In this document: positions 17,659 to 26,072 of the stretch, one piece after another | Position numbering within the stretch: position 1 is the stretch's first letter | Layout of the letters: every line of letters begins with the position of its first letter | Assembly: GCF_006442965.1 (NCBI RefSeq) | Contig: NZ_VFWX01000016.1 | Span: forward strand, 1-64,000 | DNA from: Mesorhizobium sp. CU3 | GTDB taxonomy: Bacteria > Pseudomonadota > Alphaproteobacteria > Rhizobiales > Rhizobiaceae | Length of the DNA: 64,000 nucleotides | Reading direction: 5' to 3' | Position numbers and translations under genes: made by a program | The notes under the pieces: model-generated | Told to the model about the DNA's origin: nothing | What the model saw: the letters and a program-made list of their open reading frames with translations, nothing else | Databases searched by the model: none

Positions 17659-18855
17659 ATGACGATTAAGACCAGAATGGGCATGAAAGCGGAAATCGCG
17701 CCGGACTGGAGCGACACACCGACGATCCTCGACGGCGCGATCGTGATCGGCGCGGGCGCGGCCGGGCTTGCCGCAGCACAAGCGCTGATCAGGGCCGGCG
17801 TCACAGTTCAAATCCTGGAGCGCGAAGCGCGGCTGGCCGAGCCGTGGCATCGCCGGCACGACAATCTGCATCTCAACACGCATCGCGATCTGTCTTCACT
17901 GCCGGGCTTATCCTATCCGGCGGGAACGCCGGCCTTTCCGCACCGCAGCACCGTCATCGGCCATCTCAACGATTTCGCCGAGACACACCGGCTGCCGATC
18001 GCCTTCGGCGTGGCCGTCGAGGGCGTGGAGTTCCATGGTGACCACTGGCTGGTGCGCAGCAGCGCCGGGCCGCGCGCGGCACGGCATGTGGTGGTCGCGA
18101 CCGGGCGCGACCGGCAGCCCTTCATCCCGGCCTGGAAAGGCATGCGGGATTTTTCCGGCCGGATCCTGCATTCCGCCGATTTCGGCCGGGCGAGCGACTA
18201 TGCGGGCAAAAAGGTGCTGGTGGTCGGAGCCGGCAATTCCGGCTTCGACGTGCTCAACCATCTTGCTGCCGGAACAGAAACTGGGCAGATCTGGCTCGCG
18301 GCGCGCAACGGGCCGGCCCTGCTGCCCAAGCGGATCGGCAAGATCGCCGTGCATCGCCTTTCACCATTCATGGCCAGCCTGCCCACCTGGATGGCGGACG
18401 CGGCGATGGCGGCAACGCAGCGCCTGGTGTTCGGCGATCTCAGGAAATACGGCCTTCCGCCTGCCCCGTCCGGCGGCGCCAGCCGGCTGGGCTCGGACTA
18501 TACGGCGATCGCCGCCGACGACGGCGCGGTCGATGCGATCAAGGCCGGACGCATCGCTGTCGTGCCGCAAATAAGCGCGTTCAGGCGCGACGGCGTCATC
18601 CTCGCCAACGGCCGGGCGATCGCGCCCGATGTCGTGATTGCCGCCACTGGCTACCGGACCGGGCTGGAGCCAATGCTGGGCGGTCTCGGTGTGCTCGACG
18701 CCAAGGGCGTGCCATTGTTCAACGGCGCCGACAGCGACCCGAATCTGCCTGGATTGTGGTTCACGGGGATGCGGCCGAGCATCCGTGGCTGCTTCGCCAA
18801 TGCCGGCATCCTCGGCGCGGCGATCGCCGGGAAGATCGCCGGTCGCAAGCGCTGA
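17659..18855 (+). CDS. Flavin-containing monooxygenase-like NAD(P)/FAD oxidoreductase
   Basis: A 398-residue flavoprotein. The first dinucleotide fold (AIVIGAGAAGLAAAQAL) binds FAD, a second (VLVVGAGNSGFDVLNHL) binds NAD(P)H, and a late DVVIAATGYRT motif is typical of FMO/TrkA-like oxidases. GSGxxG-type spacing and RPSIRGCFANAGILG near the end are consistent with this. It may hydroxylate an amine, sulfide or ketone; no substrate can be named. The start at 17659 follows TTGAGGCC. Alone on its strand with no obvious partner. Confidence 0.85.
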   Translation: MTIKTRMGMKAEIAPDWSDTPTILDGAIVIGAGAAGLAAAQALIRAGVTVQILEREARLAEPWHRRHDNLHLNTHRDLSSLPGLSYPAGTPAFPHRSTVIGHLNDFAETHRLPIAFGVAVEGVEFHGDHWLVRSSAGPRAARHVVVATGRDRQPFIPAWKGMRDFSGRILHSADFGRASDYAGKKVLVVGAGNSGFDVLNHLAAGTETGQIWLAARNGPALLPKRIGKIAVHRLSPFMASLPTWMADAAMAATQRLVFGDLRKYGLPPAPSGGASRLGSDYTAIAADDGAVDAIKAGRIAVVPQISAFRRDGVILANGRAIAPDVVIAATGYRTGLEPMLGGLGVLDAKGVPLFNGADSDPNLPGLWFTGMRPSIRGCFANAGILGAAIAGKIAGRKR

Positions 18856-18931
18856 GCGGAAGTTATCCGCTTCGAGGTGGAACGGACGGGTTTGCCGGTC
18901 GTTGCCTTTCGGAAGAAAGAAAGGAAACGAC

Positions 18932-19414
18932 ATGCCGACACCTCCCGAACTCGAAGCAAAATTCTGGAAGGCCCTTAAGTCCGACATGACGATGATGATC
19001 GGCCTGGATGGCTCGAACATTATCCCGCGCCCCATGACGGCGCAGTTGGAAGGCGACGAGAACGGCCCGATCTGGTTCTTCACCGCCAAGGATACGGAAT
19101 TGGTGCGTGGACTCTCGGGCAGCGATCGGACAACGGCGACCTTCGTCTCCAAGGGCCACGACCTCTTCGCCACCGTGCAAGGCCGGCTTCAGGTCGACAA
19201 TGACCGGGCGGTGATAGATCGTCTATGGAACCGCTTCGTCGCGGCATGGTTCGAAGGCGGCAAAGACGACCCGAAGCTGACACTTCTGCGCTTTGATCCG
19301 GAACAGGCCGAGATCTGGCTCGACGCTTCCAGCGTCGTCTCAGGCATCAAGATGCTGCTCGGCTACGATCCGAAAGAGGAATACAAGGACAACGTCGCCA
19401 AGGTTGCCCTGTAG
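18932..19414 (+). CDS. Pyridoxamine-phosphate-oxidase-like general stress protein
   Basis: A 160-residue protein of the split-barrel FMN-binding family (general stress protein 26 type): KSDMTMMIGLDG, RPMTAQLEGDENGPIWFFT, then a C-terminal WLDASSVVSGIKMLLG. Such proteins bind flavin or related cofactors and are induced by stress in rhizobia. The start has AAGGAAA nine bases upstream. No signal peptide. The enzyme reaction is unknown. Confidence 0.87.
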   Translation: MPTPPELEAKFWKALKSDMTMMIGLDGSNIIPRPMTAQLEGDENGPIWFFTAKDTELVRGLSGSDRTTATFVSKGHDLFATVQGRLQVDNDRAVIDRLWNRFVAAWFEGGKDDPKLTLLRFDPEQAEIWLDASSVVSGIKMLLGYDPKEEYKDNVAKVAL

Positions 19415-19450
19415 CGCCCCTTGGTTAGCCGAACGGAAGTTTGGAAGCCG

Positions 19451-19954
19451 CTATTTCTGCATGAAGGCCGCGAAGTTTTCCGTCGAAGTGGCGAAGGCTT
19501 CCAAGTTCGATTGCAGCCAGGCTTTGGTTATTCCGCCCGCCAGAGTGGTGCGATAGTTGGCGTAGTATTTTCCGTCCTTGTACTTAACGACGGTAAGCCA
19601 ACCAGCATTGTCCCAGTCGAATGCATCGAGTGAATCCACCGTCAGAGGCGTCTTGGGAGTCCACCCTCCCGTCTCGGCCAGCAGAGTCTTGCACACCTTC
19701 TGGTCATCGCATCCGCCAAGGCTGATGAAGAAATTCTGACCGCCTGAGCCACTCGATACATATTCGCCGGTGCTATCGGACTTGACCAGGGCGCGATAGC
19801 CGGCGTCCTGCAGCGCGGTCTTGATGTCGTCCAGCGTGACCTTGGTGAGGACTTCCGGCTTGTCACCAGCCTTGCTGGCGTCTTCCGCGAGCGCGGGCAG
19901 ACCGGCTAGAACCAATGGAAATGCGAAAGCAACAACGCGTGCGAAGCGTGCCAT
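19451..19954 (-). CDS. Secreted YbjN-domain-like protein
   Basis: A 167-residue exported protein with a signal peptide ending ALAED (about residue 24). The rest (VTLDDIKTALQDAGYRALV ... FFISLGGCDDQKVC ... YANYRTTLAGGITKAWLQSNLEAF) follows the YbjN/sensory-transduction regulator fold: a helix that opens with DDI, beta strands, then a long C-terminal helix. The Cys pair in GCDDQKVC may form a disulfide. The start ATG is preceded by GGGGGTTTGGGC. Function unknown. Confidence 0.72.
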   Translation of the reverse strand: MARFARVVAFAFPLVLAGLPALAEDASKAGDKPEVLTKVTLDDIKTALQDAGYRALVKSDSTGEYVSSGSGGQNFFISLGGCDDQKVCKTLLAETGGWTPKTPLTVDSLDAFDWDNAGWLTVVKYKDGKYYANYRTTLAGGITKAWLQSNLEAFATSTENFAAFMQK

Positions 19955-20156
19955 GCCCAAACCCCCAATTGACCCAGGGGAAAGTCAACAGCAGCCGCTT
20001 TTGCTTGTCAACGCATCTAAAGGGACTAGGGGGCATTCCTGCCCGTTCAAAACCGCGGCATCTCACAGACTGTGGATGAGGCTGGTACGGATCGAGACGA
20101 AGCTTCCGTTTTTGGGTTGCCTTCCGTTCCCTGGAACCCTATACGCCGCGGGGCGT

Positions 20157-20233
20157 CGGAGTGTAGCGCAGCCTGGTAGCGCACCTGATTTGGGATCAGG
20201 GGGTCGCAGGTTCGAATCCTGCCACTCCGACCA
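20157..20233 (+). tRNA. tRNA-Pro (anticodon TGG)
   Basis: A 77-base cloverleaf with acceptor stem CGGAGTG/CACTCCG, D-arm TAGCGCAGCCTGGTAGCGCA, anticodon loop TTTGGGA (TGG), T-arm GCAGGTTCGAATCCTGC, discriminator A and encoded CCA. Confidence 0.97.
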
Positions 20234-20271
20234 TTGCTTCTCCCCATCGAGAACGGGACCTATCTTGCGGG

Positions 20272-21003
20272 GTGCGTATCGTGGCAGCCGTGGTTGTAGC
20301 GATCCTCGACAGGGACAATTGGGACGCCAACACCGACATCATCGTCTTTGTCGATATCTCCCGGCGGCGGCTGACATGGGTGCCGCGCGATCTGTGGTCG
20401 GCACTTGTAAGCGACCGCGTCAACGGGGCCTTCGCCAAAGGCGGCGGCAAACTGCTGCTCGACGCGCTGGCGGAACTGGGCTTTGTAGCCCAGAGCTCGG
20501 TCTGTCTGCGCCGCGGTGCGACCGAAGCAGCACTTGCCGGCGTCATCGTCCAGGTGCAGGTCCGCCAACCGCTCGATTTCTGGTATCCGCTGACGCCGAC
20601 TAGCCGCCTCGAGGACGGACGCCAAAAAGTGTCCTTTCGCCCGCCCGCCGAAACGCTTGATGGCGTGCGCCTTCACCAATGGATCGGTGCGCGCACCATG
20701 GTCGACGGCAAGGGCACCGACTTCCTGCGGATGGACCGGCAGATCGTGTTCCTGCGCGCGCTCATCAATGACGGGTTCGACTTTCGAGCCGTGCTGCGAG
20801 ACCCGGACCTGGTCCGCTTCACCGGCCCCGATCCATTGCCGTCGCTGGCGCGCGTCAAGGCCGGATGGCGCATGCAGGTCCACGACTGGGTCGACGACGC
20901 CGTCCTCGACGGCAAGATGGTGCTGGTGCCGCGTCCGCCGAAGCCGTGGTGGCGGCGGCAATGGCGCAAGCTGCGGCAGCGCATGTACCGGAAGGAACGG
21001 TAA
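20272..21003 (+). CDS. LytR-CpsA-Psr (LCP)-like protein
   Basis: A 243-residue protein with LCP-type sequence: a strand-rich NTDIIVFVDISRRRLTWVPRDLW segment, then VNGAFAKGGGKLLLDALAE, in which LCP enzymes bind polyprenyl-pyrophosphate glycans through Arg/Asp residues. A later LHQWIGARTM may match the LCP region that positions catalytic Arg. LCP proteins usually have an N-terminal membrane anchor; here only a short hydrophobic start (IVAAVVVAIL) is visible. It begins with GTG 39 bases after the tRNA-Pro and has a very basic C-terminus (WWRRQWRKLRQRMYRKER). The start could be mis-set. Confidence 0.6.
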   Translation: MRIVAAVVVAILDRDNWDANTDIIVFVDISRRRLTWVPRDLWSALVSDRVNGAFAKGGGKLLLDALAELGFVAQSSVCLRRGATEAALAGVIVQVQVRQPLDFWYPLTPTSRLEDGRQKVSFRPPAETLDGVRLHQWIGARTMVDGKGTDFLRMDRQIVFLRALINDGFDFRAVLRDPDLVRFTGPDPLPSLARVKAGWRMQVHDWVDDAVLDGKMVLVPRPPKPWWRRQWRKLRQRMYRKER

Positions 21004-21243
21004 ACCCGCCGGGCGAGAACCCCATACCTCGAGCCCGGCGAGCCTACAACCCGATCTGGAACGCGACCGGGACCGGGATCAACCGGCACAGTACGCGTTG
21101 CAAGATTGGTGCCCAAGGGGGTTCACCGTTTTTACGGAAACGTCGAACCGCCCTATCTCTTTGTTTTTACACAAGTTCGGACGGAAGACCGCTCACATTT
21201 TTCCTGGAGTTGCTCCATGGGGCCGGTCCCATAATGGGACAGG
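21004..21243. other. Intergenic region with one short palindrome
   Basis: 240 bases with no convincing gene. The palindrome GTCCCATAATGGGAC (21226-21240) sits directly downstream of the toxin stop on the minus strand but is not followed by a T-tract, so its role is unclear. Confidence 0.45.
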
Positions 21244-21666
21244 CTACGGCACATGCTCCCATGGATCGACAACCGGCACGCCGGCGGCATGGAACGCGCC
21301 GGTGTCGCGCGAGGCGACCTGAAAGCCTTTCGCTGCGGCAATGGCGGCGATGTAGCTGTCGGCAACGGGAAATCCCTTGCCCGCTGCTCTGGCCCTTGCC
21401 GCAAGGCTGGCATAGCGCCGCGCGGCTTCCGCGTCGAAGGCCAGAATGCGCTGATCGAACGCCGCGCAGATACCGGCGAAAGTTTCCGCCAGACTATTTT
21501 TGCGCCTCCCCGCCGGCATCACCTCGATGCCGAAGAGCACCTCGGCAAGTGTCACACTGGAAACATACAACGTCTCGGCGACCTGCTCATCCAGCCAAGC
21601 CAGGACCGGAGGATGAGGTTGCGGTCTCATCACCTCCGAAACGACATTCGTATCCAGGAGGATCAT
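21244..21666 (-). CDS. PIN-domain toxin, FitB/VapC family
   Basis: A 140-residue ribonuclease toxin. PIN acidic residues are visible in ILLDTNVVSE (Asp 5, Glu 11), in the E of LAEVLFG, in AFDAEAARRYA and in FPVADSYIAAIA. VapC/FitB toxins cleave tRNA or rRNA when freed from the antitoxin. It overlaps the antitoxin gene by four bases, with the antitoxin stop after the toxin ATG. The complex normally autorepresses its promoter. Confidence 0.92.
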   Translation of the reverse strand: MILLDTNVVSEVMRPQPHPPVLAWLDEQVAETLYVSSVTLAEVLFGIEVMPAGRRKNSLAETFAGICAAFDQRILAFDAEAARRYASLAARARAAGKGFPVADSYIAAIAAAKGFQVASRDTGAFHAAGVPVVDPWEHVP

Positions 21667-21917
21667 TTGAATTTCAGTGGTTTGGCCGGGCTTTTGTCAC
21701 GAGATTGTCCCAGGGCCTCGACGTCCTCGTCCGTCACGCCTGCACGGCGCGCAATGCCGGACAAAAGCGTGCCCAATCTGACACGGCCTTCCGGCCGAAC
21801 CGCATCCTCAAGGATGGCGCGAATTTCCGCCTCCGTGCTGCGGCCGTTGATGGCCGCGCGCACGCGCAGGGCGCGGTGCGTTTCCTCGGGAAGATTTCTG
21901 ATCGTTACGGCTGTCAT
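21663..21917 (-). CDS. FitA-like ribbon-helix-helix antitoxin
   Basis: An 84-residue antitoxin. The N-terminal RHH DNA-binding part is AVTIRNLPEETHRALRVRAAINGRSTEAEIRAIL; the C-terminal tail (LGQSRDKSPAKPLKFK) should wrap the toxin. The start ATG at 21917 overlaps a 12-base palindrome. No strong ribosome site is visible upstream, so translation may be leaderless or use a weak site; an in-frame ATG 66 bases further out (21983) is less likely. Confidence 0.9.
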   Translation of the reverse strand: MTAVTIRNLPEETHRALRVRAAINGRSTEAEIRAILEDAVRPEGRVRLGTLLSGIARRAGVTDEDVEALGQSRDKSPAKPLKFK

Positions 21918-21945
21918 TGATATCAATCCGACTACATTGATATCA
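21916..21945. promoter_or_regulatory. Paired palindromic operator of the toxin-antitoxin operon
   Basis: ATTGATATCAAT (21916-21927, a perfect 12-base palindrome) and ATTGATATCA (21936-21945) lie with their TGATATCA cores 20 bases apart, about two helical turns. The first overlaps the antitoxin start codon. This matches how FitA/VapB-type RHH repressors bind two palindromes on one DNA face. Operator function is inferred. Confidence 0.7.
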
Positions 21946-22059
21946 CCAATCGATGTCACGCGTTGGCCGGTCAGCTGAGCCATTCAAGCACGGCTCGAGT
22001 TATCTCTCGCTTCCCACTCCGTGGCCGGTCTAGACTTCCCGACAAAAGAGGGATTTTCC

Positions 22060-22323
22060 ATGCCTGGTCTGGAGGCTTTGCTGTCGCTGGTCGGCCCGGC
22101 CTTCCTGGCCTATTACGGCTTTACGGTTCCGATCATAGTGGTGTGGGCAATCCTGTGCGCCGCCCTGTGGATCTGGAACAACCGGCCGAGCAAGAGGCAG
22201 GCCGCCGCCCGGTCCTGGCCGGCCAGCCTGACGTTCTTCGTTGTCGTCGCCGCCTGCTATGTGGCGGCGCATACCGGGGTCTATCTGCTGGCCCGGCATC
22301 TGGCCAAACTGTGGGCGGTGTAG
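22060..22323 (+). CDS. Small membrane protein, two predicted spans
   Basis: An 87-residue inner-membrane protein with hydrophobic stretches at about residues 11-36 (GPAFLAYYGFTVPIIVVWAI) and 58-75 (FFVVVAACYVAAHTGVY), separated by a basic loop (NNRPSKRQAAARSW). The start follows GAGGGATTTTCC. It is convergent with hdaA, stopping 9 bases before it. I do not recognise a family. Confidence 0.7.
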   Translation: MPGLEALLSLVGPAFLAYYGFTVPIIVVWAILCAALWIWNNRPSKRQAAARSWPASLTFFVVVAACYVAAHTGVYLLARHLAKLWAV

Positions 22324-22332
22324 GGCAGCAGC

Positions 22333-23037
22333 CTAGATATCGAACTCGCCCTGCCCTTCGTCCATGGCGCTGACGGTTTCGGCGGCCAGAGCGCGAGTGA
22401 TCGGCGTCTTGCGCTCGAGTGCCGCTCGGTCGAGGCGTTCCACCACGCGCATGGCGGTGCCGAGCGAACGCTCGATGCGGCGCACCAAATACTGCACCAC
22501 ATGCGGCTCGACCTCGACCTGACGGTCGGCAAAGAGTTTTGTGATGACACCGGCAAGCAAGAGGTCGTCCGGCTCGTGGATCTCCACCGTCGCCGCCGCC
22601 TTGAGGCGCGAGATGAGGTCGGGCAGCATCACGCGCCAGGCGGACGGGAACCGCTTGGCGGTCAAAAGCAGCGTCGAGCCGGCGCCGCGCACTGCGTTGA
22701 TCAGGTGGAACAGGCCCGGCTCGTCGATCGGTCCCTTGTCGATGTCGTCGATCAGCGCCGGCCCGGAACCCAGCCCGGCAATGTGCTCGTCGATCCGCGC
22801 CGGATTAATGGCAAGGGCATGCGCCCGTTCCTGCCAGATCCGGGCCAGATGCGTCTTGCCGGAACCCGGCGGGCCGGCAAGCACGATCACCGGCGAAGGC
22901 CAGTCCGGCCAGCGGTCGATCAGCGAGGCCGCCTGCGCATTGGCGCCGGAGACGACGAGCTCGTCGCGCGAATAGCCGGTGCCGTGGCCGAGATCGAGCG
23001 GCAGCTGGCGCGGTGTGTCTGCTGTCTGGGCAGCCAT
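22333..23037 (-). CDS. hdaA: HdaA, regulator of DnaA activity
   Basis: A 234-residue AAA+ DnaA-homologous protein. An N-terminal QLPLDL (residues 11-16) is the sliding-clamp-binding motif by which Hda/HdaA attaches to DnaN and stimulates ATP hydrolysis by DnaA, limiting replication initiation. Walker A is GPPGSGKT (54-61), Walker B ALIDDID, and an AAA+ lid follows. It starts one base after the stop of the perM-like gene, so translation is probably coupled. Upstream CDP-alcohol phosphatidyltransferase and perM-like genes form a run seen commonly in Rhizobiales. Confidence 0.92.
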   Translation of the reverse strand: MAAQTADTPRQLPLDLGHGTGYSRDELVVSGANAQAASLIDRWPDWPSPVIVLAGPPGSGKTHLARIWQERAHALAINPARIDEHIAGLGSGPALIDDIDKGPIDEPGLFHLINAVRGAGSTLLLTAKRFPSAWRVMLPDLISRLKAAATVEIHEPDDLLLAGVITKLFADRQVEVEPHVVQYLVRRIERSLGTAMRVVERLDRAALERKTPITRALAAETVSAMDEGQGEFDI

Positions 23038-23038
23038 T

Positions 23039-24181
23039 TCAGCCCCGCGTCGAGCGGTGGCCGCCGCCGCGATCGGCGGGCAGCGGCGGCACGGGTTCGG
23101 TCACGTGGCCCTTGTAGAGCGGCGATTGCAGATAACGGCTGATGGCGAAGCGCACCAGCACCGCGATCGCCGCCGAGGCCGGCACGGCGATCAACAGGCC
23201 GACGAAGCCGAACAGCGCGCCGAAGGCAAACAGCGCGAACATCAGCCAGACCGGATGCAGGCCGACGCTCTTTCCGACCAGCCGGGGCTGCAGGATGTTG
23301 CCCTCGATGAACTGGCCGACGAAGAACACGCAAGCCACCGCCACGATCATCTCCCAGCTCGGCCAGAACTGGACGAAGGCCACGCCGACGGCGAGCACCA
23401 GCCCGGTCAGCGAGCCGACATAGGGGATGAAGGAGATCAGCCCGGCGAAGAAGCCGATGAGGATGGCGAAGTTCAGGCCGGTGAGCGTCAGGCCCGTGGC
23501 ATACATGGCGCCGAGAACCAGGCAGAGCGTGCCCTGGCCGCGCACGAAGCCGGCGGTGGCGGTGTTGATGTCGCGCGCCAGCCTCCGCACGGTCTCGACA
23601 TGGTCGCGCGGCACCCAGCCGTCGACCTCGGCCACCATCCGGTCCCAGTCGAGCAGCATGTAGAAGGCGACGACCGGGGTGACGACGAACAGGCTGACCA
23701 CCGAGACCAGCGCGACGCCCGAGCTCCAGATCGAGGTGAAGACGGTGGTGAGCAGGCTGAAGCCGGAGGAGAGCAGCGAATTCAACCCGTCGCGCAGGCT
23801 GCCGGCGTTGACGCCGAAGCGCTGCTCCAGCCATTTCGGGTCGATGCTGGTGATCAAAGACTGCAGGCGGGTCAGGTATTCCGGCAGCTTGCGGCCGAAA
23901 TCGGCCATCTGCGTCGTCAGCACCGGCACCAGGATGACGAAGGCCAGCACCACCACGACGATGAAGGCAAAGAGGATCACTACCGTCGCCATCAGCCGCG
24001 ACAGGCCGAGCCGCTGCAGCCAGTCGGCGACCGGATCGAGGAAATAGGCGAGCACCATGCCGGCCACGAAAGGCAGGAGGATGTTCGAGAAGAGGTAGAG
24101 GAAGAGCGCCAGGAATACGGCCGTGCCCAGCCAGAAGAAGACCTGGCGGCGAAGCCCGGCCGAGCCATCGTCAGCCGCCAT
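23039..24181 (-). CDS. AI-2E/PerM family membrane transporter
   Basis: A 380-residue polytopic inner-membrane protein of the AI-2E (PerM/TqsA) family. About eight spans are seen: paired helices at residues 10-75, a long soluble middle segment, and conserved GFFAGLISFIPYVGSLTGLV and FVVGQFIEGNI-type regions near the end. Some members move autoinducer-2 or ions; the substrate here is unknown. Start MAADDG follows GAAGGTGCGG. A longer frame would add a Pro/Ala-rich leader overlapping the upstream gene and is rejected. Confidence 0.88.
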   Translation of the reverse strand: MAADDGSAGLRRQVFFWLGTAVFLALFLYLFSNILLPFVAGMVLAYFLDPVADWLQRLGLSRLMATVVILFAFIVVVVLAFVILVPVLTTQMADFGRKLPEYLTRLQSLITSIDPKWLEQRFGVNAGSLRDGLNSLLSSGFSLLTTVFTSIWSSGVALVSVVSLFVVTPVVAFYMLLDWDRMVAEVDGWVPRDHVETVRRLARDINTATAGFVRGQGTLCLVLGAMYATGLTLTGLNFAILIGFFAGLISFIPYVGSLTGLVLAVGVAFVQFWPSWEMIVAVACVFFVGQFIEGNILQPRLVGKSVGLHPVWLMFALFAFGALFGFVGLLIAVPASAAIAVLVRFAISRYLQSPLYKGHVTEPVPPLPADRGGGHRSTRG

Positions 24182-24197
24182 CACCGCACCTTCATCG

Positions 24198-24821
24198 TCA
24201 GGCGCCCGTGCCGGAGCCGCCCGACCTGCCGTTGCCCGACCTGGTGTCGCCGGTTTGGGAGTTGCTCGTCCGGGAGCCTTCGCCATAGCCACTCATATGC
24301 CTTAGCCAAGCCACGAGATAGGCTGCGGCCGAAGCCACGGTCAAGACCCCGGTCAGGAATATGAGCGCGGTCCGCAGCGGGCCAAGATGCACGGAGAAGG
24401 CAAGTTCCCCCAGCACGAGCGCGGCGAGCACGATCTGCGCGGCGGTGTTGGCCTTCGACACATAGAGCGGCTTGACCTCGACCGGATGGCTCATGACGCT
24501 CGACAAAAGCACCGCGCAGACGATCAGGCCGTCGCGCGAGACCATGGTCACCACCAGCCACAGCGGCAGCTCGCCGGCAAAGCCCATGACGACGAAGACG
24601 GTGACCAGCAGAAGCTTGTCGGCGACCGGATCGAGATAAGCGCCGAGCCTGGAGAACTGGTTGAAGCGACGCGCGATGAAGCCATCGACGCCATCGGAGA
24701 TGCCGGCGACGAGGAAGCCGGCGAAGGCCCAGCCCCAAAGCGACTGCAGCATCGCCAGCACTACCGCGGGCACGAGCAGCAGACGCATGATCGTAATCAT
24801 GTTGGGGATGGTCAACCGCAT
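24198..24821 (-). CDS. CDP-alcohol phosphatidyltransferase
   Basis: A 207-residue membrane enzyme with the full family signature (D-G-x2-A-R, then G and two Asp residues) in DGVDGFIARRF and GAYLDPVADK. It swaps CMP on a CDP-lipid for an alcohol headgroup. About five membrane spans; a C-terminal tail rich in Gly/Ser is unusual. A second family member (pgsA) lies at 62973, so this copy may make a different phospholipid or act with alternative substrates. The stop lies 16 bases before the perM-like start. The upstream ribosome site is weak. Confidence 0.87.
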   Translation of the reverse strand: MRLTIPNMITIMRLLLVPAVVLAMLQSLWGWAFAGFLVAGISDGVDGFIARRFNQFSRLGAYLDPVADKLLLVTVFVVMGFAGELPLWLVVTMVSRDGLIVCAVLLSSVMSHPVEVKPLYVSKANTAAQIVLAALVLGELAFSVHLGPLRTALIFLTGVLTVASAAAYLVAWLRHMSGYGEGSRTSNSQTGDTRSGNGRSGGSGTGA

Positions 24822-24992
24822 GTCCCGTCGTGTTCTTGTTGGGAAAAAGATGATGGAGATGGGAAGTGGGCGCAAGTGGCGCAGGCACCTCGCCCACTTT
24901 CCACGGTTTTGTCGGTTGGGATGGCCGTCATCCTTGCCCGGCGAAACCATTCATGCGAAGAGCCCGCAAGGACAAACAGGGACGAGCCGACA

Positions 24993-26072
24993 ATGAGCAA
25001 GGGCGACCAGGCCGCGCGCAAGAACGGGCTCACCTATGCGGAGGCGGGCGTCGACATCGATGCCGGCAACCTGATGGTCGAGAAGATCAAGCCCTTGGTG
25101 CGCGCCACGCGCCGACCCGGCGCCGACGGCGAGATCGGCGGCTTCGGCGGGTTGTTCGACCTGAAGGCCGCCGGCTTCACCGATCCGGTGCTGGTCGCCG
25201 CCAATGACGGCGTCGGCACCAAGCTCAAGATCGCCATCGACGCGGGAAAACACGACACGATCGGCATCGACCTCGTCGCCATGTGCGTCAACGACATCGT
25301 CGTGCAGGGCGCCGAGCCTTTGTTCTTCCTCGACTATTTCGCCACCGGCAAGCTCGACCCGGACCAGGGCGCGGCGATCGTCGGCGGCATCGCCGAAGGC
25401 TGCCGGCAGGCCGGTTGCGCGCTGATCGGCGGCGAGACGGCGGAAATGCCCGGCATGTATCACGACAAGGACTACGACCTGGCCGGCTTTGCCGTGGGCG
25501 CCGCCGAGCGCGGCCAGCTCTTGCCGACCGACGACATCGTCGAGGGCGACGTGCTGCTTGGGCTGGCCTCCTCCGGGCTGCACTCCAACGGCTTTTCGCT
25601 GGTGCGCCGCATCGTGGCGACGAGCGGCCTTGCCTGGAGCGATCCGGCGCCGTTCAGCGACGAAGCGACGCTGGCCGAAGCGTTGCTCGAACCGACGCGC
25701 ATCTATGTGAAGTCGATCCTGAAGGCGATCCGCAACACGCATGGCATCAAGGCGCTGGCCCACATCACCGGCGGCGGTTTTCCCGAAAACATCCCGCGCG
25801 TGCTGCCCAAGGATTTTTCGGCTGAGCTCGACCTCGAAGCGATCGAGGTGCCGCCGGTGTTCTCCTGGCTGGCGAAGACCGGCGGCGTGGCGCCCGAAGA
25901 AATGATGCGCACCTTCAATTGCGGCATCGGCATGATCCTCGCCGTAGCATCCGGCCAGGCGGCGCAGGTGGCGGCGGTGCTGCAGGAAGCCGGCGAGACG
26001 GTGACGCCGATCGGCCGCATCGTGCCGCGCCGCGACGCCGGCGTCATCTACAGGGGCTCGATCGGCCTATGA
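24993..26072 (+). CDS. purM: Phosphoribosylformylglycinamidine cyclo-ligase
   Basis: A 359-residue AIR synthetase, the fifth step of purine synthesis, in the cytoplasm. Family landmarks are NDGVGTKLKIA, GGETAEMPGMY, SSGLHSNGFSLVR and ITGGGFPENIPR. The start follows AGGGACGAG. The last codon and stop overlap the purN start as ATGA, so purM and purN form a coupled operon. Divergent from the hdaA group. Confidence 0.96.
   Translation: MSKGDQAARKNGLTYAEAGVDIDAGNLMVEKIKPLVRATRRPGADGEIGGFGGLFDLKAAGFTDPVLVAANDGVGTKLKIAIDAGKHDTIGIDLVAMCVNDIVVQGAEPLFFLDYFATGKLDPDQGAAIVGGIAEGCRQAGCALIGGETAEMPGMYHDKDYDLAGFAVGAAERGQLLPTDDIVEGDVLLGLASSGLHSNGFSLVRRIVATSGLAWSDPAPFSDEATLAEALLEPTRIYVKSILKAIRNTHGIKALAHITGGGFPENIPRVLPKDFSAELDLEAIEVPPVFSWLAKTGGVAPEEMMRTFNCGIGMILAVASGQAAQVAAVLQEAGETVTPIGRIVPRRDAGVIYRGSIGL

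Noticed and set aside
16933..21003. Integrated element between the two tRNA genes
   Set aside because: No integrase, no direct repeat of a tRNA 3' end, and the genes between are mostly chromosomal-type.
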